Numbered from the stretch's first letter, positions 45,985 through 54,664 are shown. The stretch is DNA of 64,000 nt from CAYHGX01 sp964356355 (GCA_964356355.1 CAYHGX010000003.1:1-64000), one strand, 5' to 3'. Translations and numbers: made by a program. The notes: generated by a model from the letters alone, not told the origin.

Positions 45985-47181
45985 TTATTTTTTTAGCGCT
46001 TCTATTCCTGGTAATTTTTCGCCAGAGAGGAATTCAATGCAGGCTCCGCCGCCAGTGGAGACATGGGAGAATTTTTCTGCAGGAATACCTAAGCGATTCA
46101 TACAGTCGAGGGTATCCCCACCGCCAAGAATTGAGGTAACGTTATTTGTGTTGGCGAGACCGCGCATTACGGCTTCAGAGCCATGGATGAAGGGTTTGTA
46201 TTCATATAATCCAAGTGGGCCGTTCCAGACTACTGTGCCTGAAGTTTCGATGATGTTTACATATTTTTCTGCTGTCCATTTGCCGATATCAAAAATTTTC
46301 ATGTCTCCAATAACATCTTCGATTGCTACATGTGCTGATTCGGCGTCGTCGGAGATTTGGTCACCAACTACAACGTCGTGTGGTAATACAAAATGGCTTT
46401 TTTGTGCTTCACATTGCTGCATGATGCCGCGAGCAGTATCAATTTGGTCTTTTTCGTAAAGAGAATTGCCAACGTTATAGCCGGCAGCTGCCAAAAAGGT
46501 ATTGGCTAGTGCTCCTCCCATTAGGAAATAATCAGCTTTTTTGATGAAGTGATTGATGATGCCAATCTTGGTATCTATTTTGGCTCCACCGAAGATCATA
46601 GTGAGAGGCTTTTTAACATTGCCTTCAACGAGAGGTGATAGAGCAGCTATCTCTCTTTCCATAAGTAGCCCGGCGTAGGCTGGCAGGTGGTCTGCAAGGC
46701 CTGCAGTGGAGGTGTGGCGTCGATGTGCTGTGCCAAAGGCGTCGTTCACGAATATTTCTCCGAGTTGGGAAAGTTCCTTTGTGAAATTTTCTTCACAGCT
46801 TTCCTCTTCTTTATGGAATCGAATGTTTTCGAGCATGATAATATCGCCATCTTCCATTTTATTGATGGATTCTTTTACTTCTGTTCCTAGGCTTTCGTTT
46901 AGTTTCTTTATTACTTTTCCTTCAAGTAGAGTACTTAGGTGTTGAGCAATTTTGGTAACTCTTAATTCCTCTTTTATTTGTCCATCTGGTCGTCCGAGGT
47001 GGGTAATGATGATTATTTTTGCGCCTTCTTTGATGAGAAAGTTAATAGTTGGTAAGCTTTCTTTCATTCTTGTGTCGTCCTGGACATCTCCGTTTTCCTT
47101 TAGTGGAACATTGAAGTCTACTCTTAAGAGGATTTTTTTTCCCTTAATGTTGCCTATATCACTGAGAGTGTTGATGTTCAT
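45985..47181 (-). CDS. pgk: phosphoglycerate kinase
   Basis: The protein is 398 residues. The N-terminal KKILLRVDFNVPL, the substrate-site RMKESLPTINFL and HLGRPDG, FGTAHRRHTS, the nucleotide-site GGAKIDTKI and ILGGGDTLDC are all present. It makes ATP in lower glycolysis. Its ATG overlaps the ribH stop by 4 nt, so pgk is the third gene of a ribE-ribH-pgk operon, an unusual joining of glycolysis with riboflavin synthesis. Confidence 0.98.
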   Translation of the reverse strand: MNINTLSDIGNIKGKKILLRVDFNVPLKENGDVQDDTRMKESLPTINFLIKEGAKIIIITHLGRPDGQIKEELRVTKIAQHLSTLLEGKVIKKLNESLGTEVKESINKMEDGDIIMLENIRFHKEEESCEENFTKELSQLGEIFVNDAFGTAHRRHTSTAGLADHLPAYAGLLMEREIAALSPLVEGNVKKPLTMIFGGAKIDTKIGIINHFIKKADYFLMGGALANTFLAAAGYNVGNSLYEKDQIDTARGIMQQCEAQKSHFVLPHDVVVGDQISDDAESAHVAIEDVIGDMKIFDIGKWTAEKYVNIIETSGTVVWNGPLGLYEYKPFIHGSEAVMRGLANTNNVTSILGGGDTLDCMNRLGIPAEKFSHVSTGGGACIEFLSGEKLPGIEALKK

Positions 47182-47624
47182 ATTTTATTTGTTTGAAGTA
47201 ATGCGGTAATTGCAAAATCTTTACCTTTGGAGATGCGGTCTTTGGCCTGTTTTTCTGTGTCGCAGGTGAGTACTCCGAAGATGATTGGGACTTTTGTTGA
47301 GAGTTGAACCTGCATTAGTCCCTGGTAGGTTGTGTTTGATACTAGTTCAAAATGATATGTGCCTCCTCTAATTACGAGTCCAAGTGCGATTATGGCATCG
47401 ATTTTTTTGCTGTCAGCAATTTTTTGGCAGGTATAGGGGAGTTCGAGAGCTCCAAATGTGCGATAGAGGCTGATGTCTTTTTCTTCGACACCTAGGAGTA
47501 AGAGCTCTGCTTTCGTTTCATTGTAGAGTTTTATTCCAAGTTCCTCGTTGAAATAGGGGAGTACAATGGCAATTTTTTTCCCTTTGCCGTTTAGTGATGG
47601 TAACGATATTTTTCCTAGTTTCAT
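47178..47624 (-). CDS. ribH: 6,7-dimethyl-8-ribityllumazine synthase
   Basis: The protein is 148 residues. Motifs are AIVLPYFNEELGIKL, YRTFGALELPYTCQKI and LGLVIRGGTYHFELVS, with the conserved catalytic His. In the last motif the residue before Thr is Gly, where Glu or Asp is usual, a small departure to note. It joins the ribityl-aminouracil and dihydroxybutanone phosphate. It overlaps ribE and pgk by 4 nt each. No ribBA or ribD is in the window. Confidence 0.93.
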   Translation of the reverse strand: MKLGKISLPSLNGKGKKIAIVLPYFNEELGIKLYNETKAELLLLGVEEKDISLYRTFGALELPYTCQKIADSKKIDAIIALGLVIRGGTYHFELVSNTTYQGLMQVQLSTKVPIIFGVLTCDTEKQAKDRISKGKDFAITALLQTNKI

Positions 47625-48208
47625 TTTTTTATTAAGTTTTCCAAATAGCGGGCGATTATGTCTATTTCGAGGTTGATGTAGTCATTTTTCTTTAGAAGTC
47701 CTAAATTTGTTTCTTTTAGGGTGTAGGGGATTAAGTCTACTGAAAAACTGCTGTTTTTCAAGTCGGAAACAGTTAGGCTGACGCCATTAATTGTAATTGA
47801 GCCTTTTAGTGCGAGGTATTTTTTTACTTTTTGAGGAAGTTGAATTGTGAGCTGATTTTTTTTGGAGCTTTGTTCAAGTTTGATTATTTTTGCTTTTGTA
47901 TCTACGTGGCCTTGGACAATGTGTCCATCTAGGGCTTTATTTAGAGTTAATGAGCCTTCAAGATTTACTAGGTTTCCTTTTTTTAGAGAGTCGAGGTTGG
48001 TTTTTTTCAGGGTTTCAGGGATTGCAGCAAAGGTGAAGTTGGTGTTTTGCTTTTTGGTAATAGTGCAGCAAGCTCCATTGACAGTGATGGAGTCTCCGAT
48101 TTTCTTGCCATTTAGGATTTTTTTTGTTGAAATTACAAAGTTTTTGTTGCCTTTTTCTGTGCTAATAGTTTCAACTTTCCCCATCTCTTCGATGATTCCT
48201 GTGAACAT
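47621..48208 (-). CDS. ribE: riboflavin synthase, alpha chain
   Basis: The protein is 195 residues made of two lumazine-binding repeats, the first beginning MFTGIIEEMGKVETI and the second near residue 97 with VQGHVDTKAKIIKLEQSSKK. The repeated GDSITVNGACCTI and GSITINGVSLTVSDL are its active-site segments. It makes riboflavin from two lumazine molecules. First gene of the ribE-ribH-pgk operon. No FMN riboswitch is found upstream, only a short inverted repeat. Confidence 0.95.
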   Translation of the reverse strand: MFTGIIEEMGKVETISTEKGNKNFVISTKKILNGKKIGDSITVNGACCTITKKQNTNFTFAAIPETLKKTNLDSLKKGNLVNLEGSLTLNKALDGHIVQGHVDTKAKIIKLEQSSKKNQLTIQLPQKVKKYLALKGSITINGVSLTVSDLKNSSFSVDLIPYTLKETNLGLLKKNDYINLEIDIIARYLENLIKK

Positions 48209-48209
48209 A

Positions 48210-48240
48210 TAGAGTTGATAAAATTTGTATTTTAACTCTA
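48210..48240 (-). promoter_or_regulatory. inverted repeat and -10 box upstream of ribE
   Basis: TAGAGT (48210-48215) and TAAAAT (48219-48224) pair with ATTTTA (48228-48233) and ACTCTA (48235-48240). On the minus strand the ATTTTA arm reads TAAAAT and could be the -10 box, so the dyad may be an operator for the riboflavin operon. Confidence 0.4.
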
Positions 48241-48282
48241 CCCTAGATTTTAAGAATTTTTAACAATTTTTTAATCTTTGCT

Positions 48283-48313
48283 TGCTATAAAGGGGTTACT
48301 ATTATTTAACCCC
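48283..48313 (+). promoter_or_regulatory. extended -10 promoter and inverted repeat of ssb
   Basis: TGCTATAAA (48283-48291) is an extended -10 box. It is directly followed by GGGGTTA (48292-48298) and TAACCCC (48307-48313), an inverted repeat that spans the expected start near 48298. This is the right place for an operator, perhaps for self-regulation by SSB or another factor. Confidence 0.55.
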
Positions 48314-48320
48314 AACGGGT

Positions 48321-48665
48321 ATGAAAACTTTTGCTGCTATTAACATGTTAGGCAACGTGGCTGCGGATATTGATTTCCGCGATACTAAGGACAAAAAGTC
48401 GATTGCGATGTTTCCACTTGCCACTGATCGGAGAACGAAGGCTGAGGATGGTACTTTTTCTAAAGTTACTGATTTTCATAAGGTGGTTGTTTTTGGTGGT
48501 TTAGCTGAGATTGCTGGGAAGTTTCTTAAGAAGGGAATGCCACTTTTTCTTCAGGGGCGTTTAGTTAATCGTTCTTTTGATGATAAGAATGGTGAGAGGC
48601 ATTATTCAACAGAGATTTTAGCTGAAGAATTAAACATTTTGGCAAAGAAGGAAAGTGCTTTATAA
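48321..48665 (+). CDS. ssb: single-stranded DNA-binding protein (short)
   Basis: The protein is 114 residues, only the OB-fold domain without the acidic tail that recruits partner proteins in longer SSBs. Motifs are NMLGNVAADIDFRDTKDKK, FHKVVVFGGLAEIAGKFLKKG (in two parts) and LFLQGRLVNRSFDDKNG. It coats single-stranded DNA in replication and repair. It has its own extended -10 promoter with an inverted repeat. The zinc-ribbon gene follows after 21 nt. Confidence 0.93.
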   Translation: MKTFAAINMLGNVAADIDFRDTKDKKSIAMFPLATDRRTKAEDGTFSKVTDFHKVVVFGGLAEIAGKFLKKGMPLFLQGRLVNRSFDDKNGERHYSTEILAEELNILAKKESAL

Positions 48666-48686
48666 TTTGCTGGTAACAGTAATATT

Positions 48687-49016
48687 ATGCTCGTTTTACA
48701 ATATAGATGTGGTGAGTGTTCTTCTTTCTTTGAATATCTCCATGGGGCTTCAAATAAGGAGAAAGTTGATTGTATTGCATGTGGATCACTAAATGTGCTC
48801 CGTTCAAATGATGTTCCTTTTTATCCAAATAAGAATTTTTGTCCTCATGATAAGACTTTAGATAAGGAAGTTTTAAAGGATACTTTGAAGGTTATTATGC
48901 ATGATAAGAGTCAGAAATGCGGTGGTTGTGGGGTAGATGGGGCAGCTGGAAGTTGTAAGTCTTCAGGTGGTGGCTGTAAGGGTGGTGGCTGTGGTGGTTG
49001 TGGCAAAAGAAAATAA
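48687..49016 (+). CDS. FmdB-like zinc-ribbon protein with Gly/Cys tail
   Basis: The protein is 109 residues. The N-terminal zinc ribbon has CGEC and CIAC about 20 residues apart, as in FmdB-type regulatory proteins. A short middle helix is followed by a tail of about 33 residues very rich in Gly and Cys (CGGCG, then GGGCKGGGCGGCG) with six cysteines. This recalls the tail on PurB. Function is unknown; metal or cluster binding by the tail is possible. Confidence 0.8.
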   Translation: MLVLQYRCGECSSFFEYLHGASNKEKVDCIACGSLNVLRSNDVPFYPNKNFCPHDKTLDKEVLKDTLKVIMHDKSQKCGGCGVDGAAGSCKSSGGGCKGGGCGGCGKRK

Positions 49017-49017
49017 C

Positions 49018-49026
49018 TGTTAAAAT
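49018..49026 (+). promoter_or_regulatory. extended -10 promoter of the sugar-binding lipoprotein gene
   Basis: TGTTAAAAT fits TGnTAnnnT. It begins right after the zinc-ribbon gene stop and gives a leader of about 23 nt. Confidence 0.55.
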
Positions 49027-49055
49027 TTTTTTCGAATTTCCCTCTCAAAATTCCT

Positions 49056-50483
49056 ATGAAAAATTTACGTAAAATATTTGTTTTTGTTTTAGTGGTTTCA
49101 TTGGTTCTTTTGACTGCTTGTAGGGAAAAAGCTCCTACTACAAAAACTAAAACGTATGATGGTGTTGAACTGAGTTATTATAAAATGGCTGATGATGCCA
49201 ATGTGATGGAGCCCTTTTTAAGAGCTTATGAGGGAGCTCATCCTGGTTTAACTATTAAATACAGAAAATTTGATGATTTTGACGAGTATCAGAAGGTGAT
49301 TTTAAATGAGATGGCCGAGGGACGTGGTCCTGATATTTTTTCTATGCCTAATAATTGGTTTTATAGTAATTATAAGAAGTTAATTCCGATGCCTGCTACT
49401 TTTGGAACTACTGATGATTTTACTTCTACTTTTGTTGATGTTGCTTATAAAGATTTGGTGCGTACAGATGCTGATGGACAGGAGCAAATCTTTGCTGTTC
49501 CGATGACCGTGGATAATTTGGCTCTTTATTATAATAAGGCTAATTTTGAGGATCAGATTCCAGATCAGGGTAAGCCTTCTAGTACTTGGGAGGGAATTAA
49601 GGAGGATGTTGTTAAATTGAATAAAGAGGACAATAGTTTGTCTCGTTTTGAAGTGGCTGGAATTGCGATGGGTCGATCCGACAACGTAGCTACCGCTGTG
49701 GATCTTTTGTATTTACTCTTCTTGCAGTATGGGGTGCATTTTTATAATGAAGATGTTTCTGAAGCAATTTTTGCTGGGCAACAGGGGACGATTGCCTCTT
49801 ATCCGGCAGTCGAGGCCTTGAAACTTTATGTGAGTTTTGCTGATCAAAAACAGAAGCATTATTCATGGAATGAGTTTGTGGTTGACGCTCAGGCCTCGGA
49901 TAAGGAGGTAGAGGCGTTTGCTAGGGGAAAGGTTTCAATGATTGCTGGTTATTCTGGGACTTATTCTGAAATTCAAAGTCAGATTAAGCTTTTCAAGAAT
50001 AAAGGTGTAAATACAATCGATTCAAAGGATGTAAAAATTGCTCCAATTCCACAGTTGTTTGATCCTAAGGTGTCTACTGAGAAGCGTGTTACTTATGCTA
50101 ATTATTTTTCTGAAACAGTTTCCAGGAATTGTAAAAATCCTGATATTGCTTGGGATTTTCTTCTTGAGTTAACGAAGAAAAGTAATCTTGATGCTTATTT
50201 TAAGGCTACACATAAGCCAACAAGTCGTAGAGATATGATTGCGGATCAGCGAAAGGACGCATTGTTTGGTGTTTTTGCTATGCAGACAGGTTTTGCTGAG
50301 AGTTTTCCGTTGTTGGATGAGGATTTTTACAGAAAACTTTTTTCTGAGGTGATTGCAAAGGCGAATTTAAATTCAGCTGAAAGAAGTAACTTAGTTACTG
50401 CACAGGATCTTATTAGTGCCATGTTGCCAAAGGATGGATTGGCTATTAAGAAAAAGGAAAAAGTAGATACTCCTCCTGCTTAA
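49056..50483 (+). CDS. extracellular solute-binding lipoprotein, family 1 (sugar type)
   Basis: The protein is 475 residues. A lipoprotein signal ends in the lipobox LLTAC (Cys at about 22). The family 1 fold is shown by VMEPFLRAYEGAHPGLTIKY, GRGPDIFSMPNNW, FAVPMTVDNLALYYNK and TWEGIKEDVVKL. Such proteins bind sugars for ABC importers, but no permease or ATPase gene is close by. Like the two peptide-binding proteins, it may use transporter parts encoded elsewhere. It is convergent with fmt, 13 nt apart. Confidence 0.92.
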   Translation: MKNLRKIFVFVLVVSLVLLTACREKAPTTKTKTYDGVELSYYKMADDANVMEPFLRAYEGAHPGLTIKYRKFDDFDEYQKVILNEMAEGRGPDIFSMPNNWFYSNYKKLIPMPATFGTTDDFTSTFVDVAYKDLVRTDADGQEQIFAVPMTVDNLALYYNKANFEDQIPDQGKPSSTWEGIKEDVVKLNKEDNSLSRFEVAGIAMGRSDNVATAVDLLYLLFLQYGVHFYNEDVSEAIFAGQQGTIASYPAVEALKLYVSFADQKQKHYSWNEFVVDAQASDKEVEAFARGKVSMIAGYSGTYSEIQSQIKLFKNKGVNTIDSKDVKIAPIPQLFDPKVSTEKRVTYANYFSETVSRNCKNPDIAWDFLLELTKKSNLDAYFKATHKPTSRRDMIADQRKDALFGVFAMQTGFAESFPLLDEDFYRKLFSEVIAKANLNSAERSNLVTAQDLISAMLPKDGLAIKKKEKVDTPPA

Positions 50484-50496
50484 AGTTGGGTTGTGT

Positions 50497-51408
50497 TTAG
50501 AGGTTTTCTAGAAGTTTCCGTTGTCCATTGAGGAAGTCTTTGCTGCTCATTGGATTTTTGCCTTCGAGTTGGAGTTTTGTGATTGAGAGGCTGCTATTTT
50601 TGGTTCCGAAGAGGATTTGGTTATTTTCAATTTGTGCTTTACCTGGGGATAATTTTGTTTGGCTTTCTTCTGCTTCAAGTATGCTTAGTTTTTTTCCATT
50701 AACGTTTGTGTGTATTCCTGGCCATGGAGTGTAGGCATGGAGTTGATTGAGTATTTCTTGGCTGGTTTTGTTCCATTCTATTAGGCCATCTTCTTTGCTG
50801 ATTTTGTGGCAGTAGCTGGCGGTTGTATGATTTTGAGGAATAGGTGTTAGTATGTTGGCTTTGATGTCTTCTAAGGCTAGGGGGAGTAGTTCTGCTGTTA
50901 AAGTTGAGAGTTTTTCTGAGAGAGATTGCGAGGTTTCCTTTGGAGCAATAGGTATTTTACGAATAAGGTAGATAGGTCCCTCATCCATTTTTTCAGTCAT
51001 TTTAATGAGAGTGATTCCTCCGTTTGCATCTCCATTTAAAATTGTTTCTTGGATAGGGGATGCTCCGCGATATTTTGGCAAAAGAGATCCGTGTACATTG
51101 ATACAGCTGATTTTTGGCATTTCTAATATTAGATTGGGGAGTATCATTCCATAGGCAATTACTACGTAAAAATCTGCTTTGAAATCTTTTAGGATGGTGG
51201 TGAGTTCTTTTTTGTTATTTGGCTGAAATACTGGGATTTTAAGGCTTTCGGCAGCACTTTTTACCTCGGGAGGCGTGAGGATTTGCTTTTTCCCTACCGG
51301 TTTATCTGGTTGAGTGATAACGGCTAATATTTCGCAATCGGGAGTTTTAGCTAGTGAGTTTAGTGGTTTGACGGCAAATTGTGGTGTGCCAAAGTAGATA
51401 ATTTTCAT
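50497..51408 (-). CDS. fmt: methionyl-tRNA formyltransferase
   Basis: The protein is 303 residues. Motifs are IIYFGTPQFAVKPL, AVITQPDKPVGKK and the catalytic segment INVHGSLLPKYRGASPIQ, with an ETILNGDANGGITLIKM stretch. It formylates initiator Met-tRNA using formyl-tetrahydrofolate, so the cell starts proteins with fMet and needs the folate supply suggested by glyA and ftcD. It is divergent from the VanY-type gene with 75 nt between starts. Confidence 0.97.
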   Translation of the reverse strand: MKIIYFGTPQFAVKPLNSLAKTPDCEILAVITQPDKPVGKKQILTPPEVKSAAESLKIPVFQPNNKKELTTILKDFKADFYVVIAYGMILPNLILEMPKISCINVHGSLLPKYRGASPIQETILNGDANGGITLIKMTEKMDEGPIYLIRKIPIAPKETSQSLSEKLSTLTAELLPLALEDIKANILTPIPQNHTTASYCHKISKEDGLIEWNKTSQEILNQLHAYTPWPGIHTNVNGKKLSILEAEESQTKLSPGKAQIENNQILFGTKNSSLSITKLQLEGKNPMSSKDFLNGQRKLLENL

Positions 51409-51449
51409 GTGAGGATATTATCCTATCTCTGGTGGTTTTTCCAGTTTTC

Positions 51450-51458
51450 TGCTATAAT
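51450..51458 (+). promoter_or_regulatory. extended -10 promoter of the VanY-type gene
   Basis: TGCTATAAT is a perfect extended -10 box. The start near 51465 lies inside the longer open frame from 51379, so that frame cannot be used from its first codon; a GTG at 51484 fits as start. Confidence 0.65.
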
Positions 51459-51483
51459 TGTGGGATATGTTAATATAGAAACT

Positions 51484-53040
51484 GTGAGTGGAAAAACCTT
51501 TGAATCAGCTTCAGGAGGGAATGAAGATCCCAAGTCACGTTTAAATGATGGTGTTGCTTCTTTGTCGTCGAAATCAGGGGCGGAAAGGCGTGGTGCTTCA
51601 GGTGCTGCTGGGAGTGAGTTATTAGCTGAAGTTGGTGATATTCAACGTGATATGAGAAAATTCATTGATGCTTTTGGTGAAAGGCAGAGTGATAAAAGTA
51701 AAACTGAAAATTTTGCCAAATGGGTGGATGCTCAGTCCGAGCCTGAATCTTTGAGAAGGGCTGGTATGCGTTCAAAGGGAAATCGGGACAATTATTTGGA
51801 GAAATTTATTCGTTTGGCGGCGCAGTATCTTGTTCTTGATTCAAGTAAATCTGCGAGTGGTAAAATGATTTTCAAGGTTGATTTTAAAGGTAATGAATTG
51901 GCTGAGTGGAAGCTTGGTGCCGGGTATATGTTGCCTCCGACTGCGGATGCGATTAATGTTTATGATGAAAGTGGGGCTTTGTTGTTTTCCAATGCGAAGA
52001 GAGCAATTGTTGCTGGTAAGGTTGGGTATTTTTCGGATGGTAAATATGCTTATGTTCATACGGGATATAGAATTGAGGTGTTGAAGACAGAGGCTCCTGA
52101 TTCTGATAAATTTAAAGAGAAAAGGAACCTGGAGGATGATCTTTTTGATCAGGATGAGAAGAAGACTGTCGTGAAGGTATCATTGCAAAGATTTTTTAGT
52201 GCACAGGGGATGATGGTTGCAGTTGATGATGATTATTTTGATCATAAGCTTGGTGAGTTTGAAAAATTACTTCCTTCCGATTGGTGGGATAAATACAATC
52301 AGGGTAAATTGGTAGAGCAGGATTTTTTCAATATTTGGAAGAAGTCTTTTTCTCAGGAGGATTTTAATTTGATGCGGAATATTGCTGCTTTGAAAAATCT
52401 TGATTTGAAGAAAGATGCACAAGGGTCTATTGATTTTTCTGATTTTGATAGAGTGCGGAGCGATGCCAAGTTTGCAGAACTAAAGTCTTCCATTTTTGAT
52501 GAGAAGGTTATTCGTAAATTTCAAAGGGATAAGTTAAAGGATGTTAATTTGGGAGAGGTTCTTTATTCCTCATCCGAGATAATGGCTAAAGAGCCTTTTG
52601 TAGAGGGAGTAGATCATTTTGGTGGCAAGGTGATTTTGCGTAAAAATGCAATGGTTGCTTTTCAGAAGGCGTTGAGAATTGCTCAATCTTTGGGGGTGCA
52701 ATTGAAGGTTAATTCTTCTTATAGAAGTGTGGCTCAGCAGGAGGTGTTGTATCGTGAAGGATTGGCTAAGCATGGTGCCAAAAATGTTGGGGATTGGGTG
52801 GCGGCTCCTACTAGGTCTAATCACTTAACCGGGGGAACTGTGGACGTTGTTGCTTATGTAAATGGGGTGGGTGGGAATAGAGGTCCGAATCAAAAATTAT
52901 TATGGAAAATTCTTCCTGCGGCTGGTTTTGTTAATTATGAACGAGAGCCTTGGCATTGGGAGATATATAGTGAAAGATGGCGCAAAAAGACTGGTAACAC
53001 TGGGCCTATTTATTCCAGGGAGTTGGGGCATACACATTGA
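51484..53040 (+). CDS. VanY-like M15 D,D-carboxypeptidase domain protein
   Basis: The protein is 518 residues from the GTG at 51484. The first 350 residues are charged, partly helical and not recognised. The C-terminal domain (about 375-500) is VanY-type: VNSSYRSVAQQEVLY, the zinc motif SNHLTGGTVDVVAY and the last zinc ligand in EPWHWEIY. Such enzymes cut the D-Ala-D-Ala end of peptidoglycan. No signal peptide is seen with this start, so either export is unusual or the start is different. Confidence 0.85.
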   Translation: MSGKTFESASGGNEDPKSRLNDGVASLSSKSGAERRGASGAAGSELLAEVGDIQRDMRKFIDAFGERQSDKSKTENFAKWVDAQSEPESLRRAGMRSKGNRDNYLEKFIRLAAQYLVLDSSKSASGKMIFKVDFKGNELAEWKLGAGYMLPPTADAINVYDESGALLFSNAKRAIVAGKVGYFSDGKYAYVHTGYRIEVLKTEAPDSDKFKEKRNLEDDLFDQDEKKTVVKVSLQRFFSAQGMMVAVDDDYFDHKLGEFEKLLPSDWWDKYNQGKLVEQDFFNIWKKSFSQEDFNLMRNIAALKNLDLKKDAQGSIDFSDFDRVRSDAKFAELKSSIFDEKVIRKFQRDKLKDVNLGEVLYSSSEIMAKEPFVEGVDHFGGKVILRKNAMVAFQKALRIAQSLGVQLKVNSSYRSVAQQEVLYREGLAKHGAKNVGDWVAAPTRSNHLTGGTVDVVAYVNGVGGNRGPNQKLLWKILPAAGFVNYEREPWHWEIYSERWRKKTGNTGPIYSRELGHTH

Positions 53041-53054
53041 TTTACAATATAGGC

Positions 53055-53082
53055 TTGCTTTCTTGGCGAACAGTGGTATAGT
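53055..53082 (+). promoter_or_regulatory. promoter of nrnA
   Basis: TTGCTT (53055-53060), a 16-bp spacer and TATAGT (53077-53082) with an upstream TG. The leader before the ATG at 53100 is about 11 nt. Confidence 0.6.
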
Positions 53083-53099
53083 TCTTCCTATTTTTAGCT

Positions 53100-54068
53100 A
53101 TGTTTATTGATCTTTACCTACAATTTAGCACTTTAATCAATGCTTCCACTCGGATCTTGATTGTTTCTCATAAAAAACCCGATGCGGATGCGTTGGGTTC
53201 AAATATTGCTTTGAGTTTGTATTTGAAATCTATAGGGAAGGATGTTGTTTCGGCTTGCGTGGATAAGGCTTCAAAGGTTTTTGATTTTTTGCCTTATATA
53301 TCTGAGGTTGTAACTGAATTTGAAGTTGAGAACTTTGACTTAGTGATTTTGGTTGATTGTGGGGCACGTGAAATGGCTGGGTTTAGTTTGGAGGGATTGA
53401 GGGTTGTAAATATTGATCATCATGCCTCAAACGATAATTTTGGTGAATTAAATATTGTTGACCCTTTTGCTGCTTCTGCAACGGTTATTATTTATAGAAT
53501 GATGAAGTTTTTGGGAGTGGAAATTGATGCAGATATGGCTACTTGTTTGTTGGCAGGGATTTATGGTGATACAGGTAGTTTTATGCATTCAAATGTCAGT
53601 AAGGAGGTTTGGGATATTGCTGCGGAATTAACTTCTAAAGGTGCAAATATTAGCGTAATTGTTAAGAATATTTTTAGGAGTAGGAGTATTGGTACTTTGA
53701 AGTTGTGGGGCAAGGTGCTTGAAAAGGCTCATATTACTGAAAATGGGGTTGTCATGTCGGTGATGAGAGATGGAGATTACTCTTCCTTGGGTGCTTCTCC
53801 AGAACAGCTTTCTGGAGTGGTTGATTATTTGAATATGGTTCCTAATGCAAAATATGCTCTTTTATTGAATGAAGATCGAAGGGGAAATGTGAAGGGATCT
53901 TTGCGTACGAAAAATAGCGATGTGGATCTCTCTGCAATTGCTGCTCAATATGGTGGCGGTGGGCATCCGAAGGCTTCAGGTTTTTCTCTCGAGGGTAAAC
54001 TTGAGGTTGCACGGAACTATCGAGTTGTTTCTGATAATTCGGATGGTTCGTACTCTATGGAGTTTTAG
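53100..54068 (+). CDS. nrnA: DHH phosphoesterase, NrnA-like (oligoribonuclease/pAp phosphatase)
   Basis: The protein is 322 residues. The metal-binding motifs are SHKKPDADALGSN, LVDCGARE and the DHH motif in NIDHHASND. The DHHA1 domain ends with YGGGGHPKASGF. It degrades very short RNA and removes 3' phosphate from pAp. The next gene, UDG, has its own -10 box. Confidence 0.92.
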   Translation: MFIDLYLQFSTLINASTRILIVSHKKPDADALGSNIALSLYLKSIGKDVVSACVDKASKVFDFLPYISEVVTEFEVENFDLVILVDCGAREMAGFSLEGLRVVNIDHHASNDNFGELNIVDPFAASATVIIYRMMKFLGVEIDADMATCLLAGIYGDTGSFMHSNVSKEVWDIAAELTSKGANISVIVKNIFRSRSIGTLKLWGKVLEKAHITENGVVMSVMRDGDYSSLGASPEQLSGVVDYLNMVPNAKYALLLNEDRRGNVKGSLRTKNSDVDLSAIAAQYGGGGHPKASGFSLEGKLEVARNYRVVSDNSDGSYSMEF

Positions 54069-54080
54069 GTGAAAATTTTC

Positions 54081-54086
54081 TATAGT
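54081..54086 (+). promoter_or_regulatory. -10 box of the UDG gene
   Basis: TATAGT places the start about 2 nt before the ATG at 54095, so the message is probably leaderless. The TTG at 54086 overlaps the box and is rejected as a start. Confidence 0.5.
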
Positions 54087-54094
54087 TGGATTAT

Positions 54095-54664
54095 ATGGAT
54101 GTAATTCAACTAATTAATCAGGTTCAAAATTGTACAAAGTGTGGTCTTTGTAAGAGCAGGACGAATGCTGTTTTTGGAGAAGGGAGTTTTGAGGCGGAAA
54201 TTATGTTTATTGGAGAGGGGCCTGGGAAGGCCGAGGATTTGCAAGGTAAGCCTTTTGTTGGGGCGGCCGGCAAGTTGCTTACGAAGTTGATTGAGAGTAT
54301 TGGGTTGACGCGTGAACAGGTGTTTATTGCGAATGTGGTGAAGTGCCGGCCGCCTAAAAATAGAGATCCACTGCCTGCGGAGGTAAAGGCCTGTTGGCCC
54401 TATTTGGAGGCGCAAATTCGATTGATTAAGCCAAAGTTGATTGTAACTCTTGGCAGGCATTCAATGGGAAGATTTTTGCCGGGATTGAAAATATCCGAGG
54501 TGCATGGGAGTTCTGAAATTGCATCTGGAATATGGCAGGAGAGGCAAGTTTATCTTCCGCTTTATCATCCGGCGGTTGCCTTGTATGATCCGCGAAAGCG
54601 CGATACACTCTTTGAAGATTTCGCGCAAATTCCATTAATTTTAAAAAAGCTCGATGACGCATAA
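54095..54664 (+). CDS. uracil-DNA glycosylase, family 4 (iron-sulfur)
   Basis: The protein is 189 residues. The paired cysteines CTKCGLC and later VVKCRPP with a Cys after KACW suggest the 4Fe-4S cluster of family 4. The active-site segment GEGPGKAEDLQGKPFVG and the late motif PLYHPAVALY are clear. It removes uracil from DNA to begin base excision repair. It overlaps the following membrane protein gene by 11 nt. Confidence 0.95.
   Translation: MDVIQLINQVQNCTKCGLCKSRTNAVFGEGSFEAEIMFIGEGPGKAEDLQGKPFVGAAGKLLTKLIESIGLTREQVFIANVVKCRPPKNRDPLPAEVKACWPYLEAQIRLIKPKLIVTLGRHSMGRFLPGLKISEVHGSSEIASGIWQERQVYLPLYHPAVALYDPRKRDTLFEDFAQIPLILKKLDDA

Noticed and set aside
48209..48320. Possible FMN riboswitch before ribE
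   Set aside because: The region is too short and lacks the conserved FMN riboswitch boxes.
54081..54094. TTG start for UDG at 54086
   Set aside because: It overlaps the TATAGT -10 box; the ATG at 54095 matches the leaderless pattern.
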